NCBI GenBank assembly: GCA_005878835.1
Contig: VBMV01000081.1
Coordinates: 1-41,644, forward strand
DNA from: Gammaproteobacteria bacterium
Lineage (GTDB): Bacteria > Pseudomonadota > Gammaproteobacteria > Steroidobacterales > Steroidobacteraceae
DNA: 41,644 nucleotides
Direction of reading: 5' to 3'
In this document: positions 1-6,914 of the stretch, piece by piece
How the letters are laid out: each line of letters starts with the position of its first letter
Numbering within the stretch: the stretch's first letter is position 1
Position numbers and translations under genes: made by a program
Notes under the pieces: model-generated
What the model was told of the DNA's origin: nothing
Seen by the model: the letters and a program-made list of their open reading frames with translations, nothing else
Database searches by the model: none

Positions 1-552
1 TGGGAGCGGGTGCGCCTCGCTGGGGTCCAGATCGCGGGCAAGATATTCGTCGACAAGTATCCGATGAATACATTGAAGCTGCCGCTCATTGCGCGTCTTT
101 TTCCGCGCGCCAGGATCCTGTTCGCCTGGCGCGACCCGCGCGACGTGGTGCTGAGCTGTTTCCGACGGCGCTTCAGGATGAACCCGGCGATGTACCAGAT
201 GCTCACTCTGGGCGGTGCGGCTCGTTTATACGACGCGGTCATGGACTTTGCCGAGCGTGCCAGGCCGCTGCTCGGCCTCGAGTGGCACGAGGTGCGCTAC
301 GAGCGGCTGATGGCTGATCTTGCTGCCGAGATGCGTGCCGTCTGCAGTTTTCTCGGGCTCGAGTGGAGCCCTGCCATGCAGGACTTCGCCGCGCGCGCGC
401 AGGCGACCCAGCGAGCGACTCCGAGCACCGCGCAGCTCGCGCGCGGTCTCGATCCGTCCGGAGTCGGACACTGGCGACACTACCAGGCGCCGCTCGAGTG
501 GGTTCAGCCGGTGCTCGGGCGCTGGATCAAGCGGCTGGAACGCGATGGCTGA
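1..552 (+). CDS. TPR-type sulfotransferase, 3' part (cut by window start)
   Basis: This is the C-terminal 183 codons of a PAPS-dependent sulfotransferase (Sulfotransfer_3-like). The reading frame is open to base 1, so the apparent GTG at 10 is internal. It shares with the gene at 15740-17380 the block VDKYP.NTLKLPLIARLFP, then WRDPRDVVLSCFRRRFRMN, the usual 3'-phosphate-binding Arg...Ser region, and near the end TPSTAQL.RG followed by G.WRHY. The colinear match with that full-length paralogue suggests the missing N-terminal part holds TPR repeats and the 5'-phosphosulfate loop. It converges on the ERLACYD gene across a 61-base gap with no clear hairpin. The acceptor is unknown. The family is confident; protein sulfation is an inference. 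Confidence 0.85.
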   Translation, partial: WERVRLAGVQIAGKIFVDKYPMNTLKLPLIARLFPRARILFAWRDPRDVVLSCFRRRFRMNPAMYQMLTLGGAARLYDAVMDFAERARPLLGLEWHEVRYERLMADLAAEMRAVCSFLGLEWSPAMQDFAARAQATQRATPSTAQLARGLDPSGVGHWRHYQAPLEWVQPVLGRWIKRLERDG

Positions 553-613
553 AGCGGCGGCGAGGCGCGCGGGGCGGGGACGGCCGGCGGCTTTTGGCGC
601 TGAGCGCCAGCGT

Positions 614-1165
614 CTATTTCGTGCGTTGCACGCGGTAGGTGTGACGTGAGGGCGTCGTCATCAGGAATGAGCCAAGCGCGGCGCGCCGGATCGTCACCGC
701 GTCACCGGCATTCAGGCGCGCATCCGCGTCCTTGACGGTCCAGGACTGCCCGTTATCGAGCGATACCAGGACGCTCCCCTGGCGATCCACGCTGAGCCCG
801 GTCACCACCGCGCTGATCTGCTGCGGACCCGGCTCGCTGACAAGCGTGCGCCTGATCACTCCGAAGCTCGCCGCGTCGTCCGGCTTGCTCGCGGGGCGCG
901 CGGCCACGGCTGGGGCACCCTGCGGCTCCGGCGACTTAGGCTTCGCCCGCGCGTCGTAGCAGGCGAGCCGCTCGTCGGACGCCGCGATGCGGGCGCAGAA
1001 CAACGCGTCGTAGCAAGCGAGTCGCTCGTCGGCCGCCGTGATCACGGCGCAGCGCGCCATGTCGTTCGCACTGCCCGGCGGCGCGGCGCAGCCGAGCCCC
1101 GGAACCCCGACGGCCAGGCTATTAATCCACAGGAAGACGCGCGAGGCGCGCGGGTTGCCGCTCAT
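614..1165 (-). CDS. Small exported 'ERLACYD' protein, copy A
   Basis: This 183-residue protein has no assigned function. A hydrophobic N-terminal stretch (about residues 10-27, ending in GLGC) suggests export, perhaps as a lipoprotein, although the lipobox is poor. Two near-identical motifs follow, AADERLACYDA and ASDERLACYDA, each with a Cys 11 residues before the motif Cys, which may form disulfides in the periplasm. The C-terminal part (LDNGQSW...GDAVTIRRAALGSF) looks like a small beta domain. Its ATG overlaps the stop of the upstream hydroxylase as ATGA, indicating translational coupling. The protein at 13698-14243 has the same architecture and the same coupling to a paralogous hydroxylase, so the two gene products probably act together. 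ERLACYD-like motifs occur in many periplasmic proteins and do not define a function. Confidence 0.8.
   Translation of the reverse strand: MSGNPRASRVFLWINSLAVGVPGLGCAAPPGSANDMARCAVITAADERLACYDALFCARIAASDERLACYDARAKPKSPEPQGAPAVAARPASKPDDAASFGVIRRTLVSEPGPQQISAVVTGLSVDRQGSVLVSLDNGQSWTVKDADARLNAGDAVTIRRAALGSFLMTTPSRHTYRVQRTK
951..1058 (-). repeat. 54-bp tandem direct repeat (2 copies) inside the ERLACYD gene
   Basis: Two copies of about 54 bp start at 951 and 1005 with the same gcgtcgtagca and differ at a handful of positions. The period equals 18 codons, so the duplication keeps frame and produces the second ERLACYD motif. Copy B of the gene (13698-14243) has only one motif, so the duplication is probably recent and specific to copy A. 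Confidence 0.8.
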
Positions 1166-2472
1166 AGGGTCTTCGCCGCTGGCAGCGCGTAGTGACGCAC
1201 GTGGATTTCGGTTGCGGTCTGTACCAGTTCACGCTCGGCGGCACTGAGCAGCGGGTTCCAGATGTCGAAGATCAGGATCGCGCGCGGTGTGTCCGACAGA
1301 TTCCACGCCTCGTGCTGGATCGTGTCATCGAACACCCACGCCTGCCCCGGCAGCCACTCTCTGGTCGTCGCCCCGACCCGAAAGCCGCAGCCGGGCGGCA
1401 CGATGAGCGGCAGATGCACCGTGAGGCGTGTGTTCGTGACGCCGGTGTGGGGCGGAATTCGGGTATTGGCATCAAGGATCGAGAAGAACGCCGTCGGTGC
1501 GCGCGCCTCGATGCGCGCTCGCAGCGGTACCGCCTCGAGCACCCGTGCGGTCACCGGGCAGCGTGCGATGTGACCGGCATGGGGCTGACTCTGGTTCCAC
1601 AGGAAATAGGCGCTCCAGCGGCGCGAGCGGTTGAGCTCGCGAAACTGATCGAGCGGCATGTCGGGCGGAAAATCGATATAGGGTTGGAGCCCTTCACGGT
1701 CTGCGGCCAGCACGCGCAGCAGCTCGGCACGGATCTGATCGGCGGCCGCCTCGACCGCTTCCAGCCACGGAAAGTCCGCGCGCTCAAAGAATTCGATCGC
1801 CGGCAGTTCCGGAAAATACATCCAGGTCGGCTGCGAATAAAAGATCGACCGTCTGCCCAGCAGCGCTTCGAGGCACAGGTCAACCCGTCGCTGGCGCCCA
1901 CCACCGTGTCGCTCGCGGACCGCCGCCAGCGGCCCTTCGAGCTCGGCGGCGAGCGCCGCGTAGTCGGCCTCGACCAGCGCCTTGGCGTGGCTCAACGCCT
2001 CGCGGACGGCGGGCGCAGCTTCGGCGCCGGACGGGATGCAGGCGAGTGCGTTCTGGTAGGTGCGCGCCGCGCCGCGCACATCGCCCGACTGCTCGAGGTA
2101 AGCGCCCTTCTGCAGGAGTGCGCTGAGGTGGCGTGGCTCGAGTTGCAGCGCCTTCTCGAGGGCGTCCATCTCCTCGGCGCGCCGCCCCAGCGCGTTGAGA
2201 CTGCTCGCCAGGTTGGCCCACAGCGACGGGTGCCTGGGGTCCGCATCCGTCGCCCGCACGAACAACGCGTACGCCTGCTCCGCCGCTCCACGGCCGAGCA
2301 TGAGCACCCCGAGCTCGTTGAGCACGCCGGGATGGTTCGGAGCCTGGTGCGCCAGGCGGACCAGCAGCTGCTCGGATTCCGCGGCTCGCCCGGCCGCGGC
2401 TTCCGCCCGGGACGCTTGCAGGATCCGCGTGATGGTCGCGTCGTCCAACGGTGCAGGTAGTGCGGTGTTCAC
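1162..2472 (-). CDS. TPR-containing aspartyl/asparaginyl beta-hydroxylase, copy A
   Basis: This predicted 2-oxoglutarate/Fe(II) dioxygenase (436 residues) would hydroxylate Asp or Asn side chains in a polypeptide. TPR-like helical repeats fill roughly residues 25-170. The C-terminal AspH-type domain (about 285-410) has PPHTG with His342 and FDDTIQHEAWN with His387 as likely iron ligands, and Arg397 as the likely 2-oxoglutarate-binding Arg. By comparison from memory with human AspH, the position of Arg688 is Thr351 here. No signal peptide is visible, so it is probably cytoplasmic. The GTG start at 2472 follows a GGGGA ribosome site. The gene is divergent from the sulfotransferase at 2696 and coupled (ATGA) to the ERLACYD gene. 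It is nearly colinear with the paralogue at 14240-15553. Family certain; substrate unknown. Confidence 0.9.
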   Translation of the reverse strand: MNTALPAPLDDATITRILQASRAEAAAGRAAESEQLLVRLAHQAPNHPGVLNELGVLMLGRGAAEQAYALFVRATDADPRHPSLWANLASSLNALGRRAEEMDALEKALQLEPRHLSALLQKGAYLEQSGDVRGAARTYQNALACIPSGAEAAPAVREALSHAKALVEADYAALAAELEGPLAAVRERHGGGRQRRVDLCLEALLGRRSIFYSQPTWMYFPELPAIEFFERADFPWLEAVEAAADQIRAELLRVLAADREGLQPYIDFPPDMPLDQFRELNRSRRWSAYFLWNQSQPHAGHIARCPVTARVLEAVPLRARIEARAPTAFFSILDANTRIPPHTGVTNTRLTVHLPLIVPPGCGFRVGATTREWLPGQAWVFDDTIQHEAWNLSDTPRAILIFDIWNPLLSAAERELVQTATEIHVRHYALPAAKTL

Positions 2473-2578
2473 GGTTGTCCCCGGAGAGCCCTCGAGGTTC
2501 TCGCGGTGATTGTAGTCTCAGTGGCCACGCCGGCTCACGCGTGGATCGCTGACGGCTCGATGGGACTCGCCGGTGACG

Positions 2579-2608
2579 TTGACTGACTTGGACGGGTCAG
2601 CTTAGATA
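2579..2608 (+). promoter_or_regulatory. Candidate sigma-70 promoter for the 2696 sulfotransferase
   Basis: TTGACT at 2579-2584 is separated by 18 bp from TAGATA at 2603-2608, in the divergent 223-bp gap between the hydroxylase and the sulfotransferase. The -35 is good; the -10 matches at three of six positions. A transcript from here would have a leader of about 80 bases. Confidence 0.4.
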
Positions 2609-2695
2609 GGTTGCCCGCCGCGCGAGCGCACCCGCGCACCTCCCGTGCAGCGCGCGGCGGGCGCTCTGCCATCCTGTCGTTCCCGGAGTGCTCAA

Positions 2696-4708
2696 TTGAC
2701 AGCGAGTGCCCATGCCGACCTCGAGCTGATGCGTGCGTCGCTGCTGCTCGATTCCGACCCGGCAGGGGCCGCGCAACGGGCGACCGACATTCTCGCACGT
2801 TCACCGCGCCACACCGAGGCGAGCCTGCTGCTCGCCACCGCCCATCGCAAGGCCGGTGACCCGGCCGCCGCGGCTCGCCTGCTCGAACCCCTGGCACGGG
2901 ACCAACCCGAGTCGGCATTCATGCAGCTCGAGCTGGCGCGGGCCTATGCGGCTGACGGCTGCAACGCCGCGGCGCTGGCGGCACTGCGGCGTGCGGTCGC
3001 GCTCGATGCAGAGCTCGCCGATGCGTGGCGGGAGTTTGCAGCGCAGCTGTTCGCCGCCGGCGAGATTTCCGAGGGTGACCGCGCCGACGCGCGCTACCGC
3101 AGCCTGGTACGCGAGCCACCCGAGCTCGGCGATGCCCGCGTCGCGCTGGCGAACAAGCGCCTGCAAGCGGCCGAGACAATCCTGCGCCGCCATCTGCTGA
3201 GCGCGCCGCATGACGAAGTGGCACTCCGGATGCTCGCAGATGTACTGCTTAGGCGGGAAGACCAGGACGAAGCTGAACGGTGCCTGAGGAAGTGTCTCGC
3301 GCTCGCGCCGGGCTATGCCGCTGCGCGCCTTGATCTGGCGCACGTGCTGTATGCCCAGCAGCGGATCGTCGAGTTGCTGCCGATGGTGGAGCGGCTGCTC
3401 GCATCACAGCCCGACAACGTTGAATACCTCAGCTTCAAGGCAGCGGCGCTGCGACTTGTCGGCCGCAACGACGAGGCCATTGCGCTCATGGAAGGGGTCG
3501 TCGCGACCCACCCTGACAATGATCAGGCGTGGGTTCTCTTCGGCAATTTACTGCGCGAGGTCGGCCAGCAGACAAGGGCGATCGCCATGTATCAGCGGGC
3601 GCTCGTGGCACGACCCGGGTGCGGTCGCGCGTATGCAAGCCTCGCAAATCTTAAAACCTTCCGTTTCGACAGAGGCGATATCCAGGCGATGCGCGATGAG
3701 CTTGCGCGCAGTGCCATGGATGACGAGGATCGGCTGCATACCGAGTTCGCACTGGGCAAAGCGCTCGAAGATGCCGGCGAGTTCGCAGCGTCTTTCGAGC
3801 ACTATGCTCGCGGCAATGCACTCCAGCGCGCGCTCATCTTCTACGATCCGCGGGCGGTAACAGCGGAAATCCACCGGCATGTGGCCCTCTACACGGCCGG
3901 TTTCTTTGCCGAGCGTCGCGGCTGGGGAAGCCTGCAGCGGCAGCCGATTTTCATCGTCGGCGTGCCGCGCTCGGGATCGACCCTGCTCGAGCAGATGCTG
4001 GCCAGCCACTCGCAGGTCGAAGGCACGCACGAGTTGTCGGACATCGCCGCAATCGCGTTCCAGCTGTGGAGCGATAGTAGTGGCGCCGAGCGGCTGAACT
4101 ACCCGCAGCCGGTTGCTGCGCTCGATCAGCGGGGGATCGAGGCGTGCGCCGCGGGTTACCTGTCGCGTACTCAGCCGTACCGACCTCTGGGCAGACCCCA
4201 CTTCGTCGATAAGATGCTTGGAAACTTCGGCCATATCGGTTTCATCCACCTGATGTTTCCACACGCGGCGATCATTGACGTGCGGCGTCACCCGCTCGCC
4301 TGCGGCTTTTCCTGCTATAAGCAGCTCTTCATCCGCGGCCAGAAATTCAGCTACGACTTGCGGGAGTTGGGGCTTTACTATCGCGATTACATTACGCTCA
4401 TGGAGCATTTCGATTCGGTTCTTCCGCGCCCGGTGCACCGCGTGCACTACGAACAGCTCATTTCCGATCCTGAGGGTGAGTTGCGAAAGCTGCTCGACTA
4501 CTGCGGGCTACCGTTCGAAGAGCAGTGCCTGCGGTTCTACGAGAATCCGCGAGTCGTGCACACGATCAGCTCGGAACAGGTCCGCCAGCCGATTTACACC
4601 GAGAGTGTGGATCAATGGCGCCACTATGAAGCGTGGCTCGGCCCGCTACGGGAGGCGCTCGGCGATCTGGTGGAACGTTACCCGAGCTTCCCTCGCACTG
4701 CGACCTGA
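2696..4708 (+). CDS. TPR-containing sulfotransferase
   Basis: This 670-residue protein has about ten TPR-like repeats over residues 1-340, followed by a PAPS-dependent sulfotransferase domain. The 5'-phosphosulfate loop is VGVPRSGSTLLEQML (Pro at about residue 424), followed by HSQVEGTHELSDI with a Glu where protein sulfotransferases place a catalytic acid. A later HFVDKMLGNFGHIGFI and DVRRHPLACGFSCY give the 3'-phosphate-binding region. The TTG start at 2696 is chosen because GGAG lies seven bases upstream; GTG at 2645 and ATG at 2729 are alternatives. The family commonly sulfates peptides, sugars or lipids; the TPR array favours a polypeptide partner, which is inference. It ends 12 bases before the next TPR gene, so the two are probably cotranscribed. 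No signal peptide is visible. Confidence 0.87.
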   Translation: MTASAHADLELMRASLLLDSDPAGAAQRATDILARSPRHTEASLLLATAHRKAGDPAAAARLLEPLARDQPESAFMQLELARAYAADGCNAAALAALRRAVALDAELADAWREFAAQLFAAGEISEGDRADARYRSLVREPPELGDARVALANKRLQAAETILRRHLLSAPHDEVALRMLADVLLRREDQDEAERCLRKCLALAPGYAAARLDLAHVLYAQQRIVELLPMVERLLASQPDNVEYLSFKAAALRLVGRNDEAIALMEGVVATHPDNDQAWVLFGNLLREVGQQTRAIAMYQRALVARPGCGRAYASLANLKTFRFDRGDIQAMRDELARSAMDDEDRLHTEFALGKALEDAGEFAASFEHYARGNALQRALIFYDPRAVTAEIHRHVALYTAGFFAERRGWGSLQRQPIFIVGVPRSGSTLLEQMLASHSQVEGTHELSDIAAIAFQLWSDSSGAERLNYPQPVAALDQRGIEACAAGYLSRTQPYRPLGRPHFVDKMLGNFGHIGFIHLMFPHAAIIDVRRHPLACGFSCYKQLFIRGQKFSYDLRELGLYYRDYITLMEHFDSVLPRPVHRVHYEQLISDPEGELRKLLDYCGLPFEEQCLRFYENPRVVHTISSEQVRQPIYTESVDQWRHYEAWLGPLREALGDLVERYPSFPRTAT

Positions 4709-4720
4709 GTCCGCGCGCGG

Positions 4721-5695
4721 ATGACCAGCACAGCCACGCTCGCACGGGCGCTTACGCTGCAAAACGAGGGCCGCGTCGCCGAGGCCGTGGCGATGTATCG
4801 CGAGCTGCTCGCCCGCGAGCCTCTCGATGGGGATGCGCTGCATCTCCTGGGCGTCGCCGTGGCGAGACTCGGGCAGACGCAGGAGGCCGTGCGGTTGATC
4901 GGTGCGGCGGTGCAGCTGCAACCCTCCAACGCCGCGGCGCACGCCGACCTCGCCAATGCCCTCAGCGCCAGCGGCAGCCACGCGGAAGCTCTACCGTGCT
5001 ACGACCGCGCGCTCGCCCTGCAGCCCGATTTGGCGCGGGCATACCGCGGCCGCGGCGCCGCGCTCCTGGCCTTGGGTCAACCCGAAGCCGCTCAGGCGAG
5101 TTTCCGCGAGGCGCTGCGGCTGGCACCCAGCGACCATCAGGCGCTCAACGCCCTGGGCGTGGCACTCGAGCGTCTCAGTCGCCCTGACGAAGCGCGGCAG
5201 TGCTTCAGCCGAGCGATCACGCTCAATCCGGCCAATGTCGACGCACACCATAACCTCAGCCTCATCGAAGCCGCGGCGGGTCGGCACGCGGAGGCGCTGA
5301 TGCACATCGAGCGCGCGCTCGCTTTGCAACCGCTTCATCCGGCACTGCACACCAACCGCGGTACCGAGTTGCTCGCCCTGGGCCGGCCTGCCGAGGCGGT
5401 CGAGAGTTTCGACCGGGCGGTCGGCAGTTCGGGTGCCGGAGCCGCCCCGCACCACAACCGCGGGCTCGCGCTGGCGAGCCTCGGGCGGCACGCCGAGGCC
5501 CTCGCGAGCTTCGAGCGCGCGCTCGCGCTGGCACCGGAGGCTACTTCGACTCACCTGTGGCGGGGAAAGATGTGTCTGAAGCTCGGCCGGCCTGCCGAGG
5601 CGCTCGCGAGCTTCGACCGGGCGGCGCAGCTGGCGCCGCAGCAGTTCTGCTCGAGCGCTACGACGAATCCCTCGCGAGCTTCTCGACGGCTGTGA
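4721..5695 (+). CDS. TPR protein, N-terminal half of a frameshifted TPR-glycosyltransferase
   Basis: This reading frame encodes about eight 34-residue TPR units (for example LALQPDLARAYRGRGAALLALGQ, shortened: LALQPDLARAYRGRG) and nothing else. It runs out of frame at about 5645, ending in the non-TPR tail CSSATTNPSRASRRL. The next TPR unit resumes in another frame at about 5644 (VLLERYDESLASF) and continues into the downstream glycosyltransferase. Intact units here have 26 codons from the Pro of 'LAP' to the Phe of 'LASF'; across the junction that distance is 44 bases, about 34 short. A deletion of that size, not divisible by three, explains the break. The original gene probably spanned 4721-6900. 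It is either a pseudogene, a truncated TPR protein, or a sequencing or assembly error in repetitive DNA. Confidence 0.75.
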   Translation: MTSTATLARALTLQNEGRVAEAVAMYRELLAREPLDGDALHLLGVAVARLGQTQEAVRLIGAAVQLQPSNAAAHADLANALSASGSHAEALPCYDRALALQPDLARAYRGRGAALLALGQPEAAQASFREALRLAPSDHQALNALGVALERLSRPDEARQCFSRAITLNPANVDAHHNLSLIEAAAGRHAEALMHIERALALQPLHPALHTNRGTELLALGRPAEAVESFDRAVGSSGAGAAPHHNRGLALASLGRHAEALASFERALALAPEATSTHLWRGKMCLKLGRPAEALASFDRAAQLAPQQFCSSATTNPSRASRRL

Positions 5696-6900
5696 TTCTC
5701 AACCCAGACTCTGCGGAAGCGGTCGGCAACCGTGGCGCGGTGCTGGTGCGGCTGTTCCGTCCCGCCGAGGCGCTGCCGGACTTTGCCCGCGCTGTCGTGC
5801 TCAAGCCCGACTACGCCGATGCTTTTCTCAATGCCGGCATCGCCCGGCGCGGCCTCGGGCGTTACCGGGAGGCGCTCGACGATCTCGACCGCGCGCTCTC
5901 GATCCGGCCGGAAGATCCGACCGCCGCCTGGATGAAGGCATTGCTGCACCTCGCCCTCGGGGAGTTCCGCGAAGGGTGGCCACTGTACGAGTCGCGCGCG
6001 CAACTGCCGCATGCGCGCCAGCTGCAGCGCACGCTGCCGGGAACACGTTGGACCGGCACCGAGCCGCTTGCCGGCAGGACGCTGCTCGTTTACGCCGATC
6101 AGGGACTCGGGGACACGCTGCAGTTGTGCCGCTATATCCCGATGCTCGAGGCACTGGGCGCGAACGTCGTGTTCGAGGTGCAGCCGGCCCTCACGCTGCT
6201 GCTGCGCTCCCTCGGCATGCGCGGCAGGCTCGTCGGCCGCGGCGAGGCGCTGCCGGAGTTCGACCTGCACATCCCGCTGCTGAGCGTCCCGCTTGCCGTG
6301 CGCGCCGAGCTCGACAGCATTCCCGGCGGTGTTCCCTACCTGCGCGTCCACCCGGCCGCAATACGCTGGTGGGGCGAGCGGCTGGCCGCTTTGCCTGGCT
6401 TGAAGGTCGGGCTCAACTGGTGCGGCAATCCCGAGGCGGAGAAGGTGGCTGCCCTCGAGGCGCGCTCGTTTCCGCTCACCGCGGCAGCAGCGCTGGCGGG
6501 CGTCCGGGACGTGAGTCTCGTGTCGCTGCAGAAGGGCGCGGGCGCCGCGCAACTCGCCGAGGTGGCTTTCGGCAGCCAGCTCATGCAACTGGCCGATCCG
6601 CATCACATGGGGGCCGAAGAGCTCGCGGCAGAAACCGCGGCGATCATCATGGGGCTCGATGTGGTGATCACCTGCGACACGGCCCTTGCCCACCTGGCCG
6701 GTGCGCTCGGCGCGCGCGTGTGGGTGGTCCTGCAAGCGGTGCCGGACTGGCGCTGGCTCATCGGGCGCGAAGACAGCCCCTGGTACCCGACCATGCGACT
6801 CTTCCGTCAGCGCGTCGCGGGGGACTGGCCCGAGCTGTTCGAGCGCGTGGCGGCCGCACTTGCGGACTGGCGCGACGCCCGCGCAAAGGGTGTGACTTAG
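5557..6900 (+). CDS. TPR-GT-B glycosyltransferase-like protein, C-terminal half of the frameshifted gene
   Basis: Useful sequence begins at about 5644; the stretch 5557-5643 is an out-of-frame reading of the previous gene, and GTG at 5692 is an alternative start. Two to three TPR units are followed by a linker (FREGWPLYESRAQLPHARQL) and a domain with a GT9/GT-B-like pattern: LLVYADQGLGDTLQLCRYIP, FDLHIPLLSVPLA, VGLNWCGNPEAEK, SLQKGAG, and VITCDTALAHLAGALGARVW then DWRWLIGREDSPWYPTMRLF. Such TPR plus heptosyltransferase-like proteins are common in bacteria, with mostly unknown acceptors. The domain itself has no stops and keeps the family motifs, so decay, if real, is recent. It sits directly upstream of the GT41 gene (14 bases) and is probably in one transcript with it. 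Confidence 0.75.
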   Translation: MAGKDVSEARPACRGARELRPGGAAGAAAVLLERYDESLASFSTAVILNPDSAEAVGNRGAVLVRLFRPAEALPDFARAVVLKPDYADAFLNAGIARRGLGRYREALDDLDRALSIRPEDPTAAWMKALLHLALGEFREGWPLYESRAQLPHARQLQRTLPGTRWTGTEPLAGRTLLVYADQGLGDTLQLCRYIPMLEALGANVVFEVQPALTLLLRSLGMRGRLVGRGEALPEFDLHIPLLSVPLAVRAELDSIPGGVPYLRVHPAAIRWWGERLAALPGLKVGLNWCGNPEAEKVAALEARSFPLTAAAALAGVRDVSLVSLQKGAGAAQLAEVAFGSQLMQLADPHHMGAEELAAETAAIIMGLDVVITCDTALAHLAGALGARVWVVLQAVPDWRWLIGREDSPWYPTMRLFRQRVAGDWPELFERVAAALADWRDARAKGVT

Positions 6901-6914
6901 TCAGCCCCTGCCCC

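Noticed and set aside
5976-6914. Upstream extension of the GT41 frame
   Set aside because: This part is out of frame with the glycosyltransferase gene that clearly occupies it; the real start is at or after 6915.
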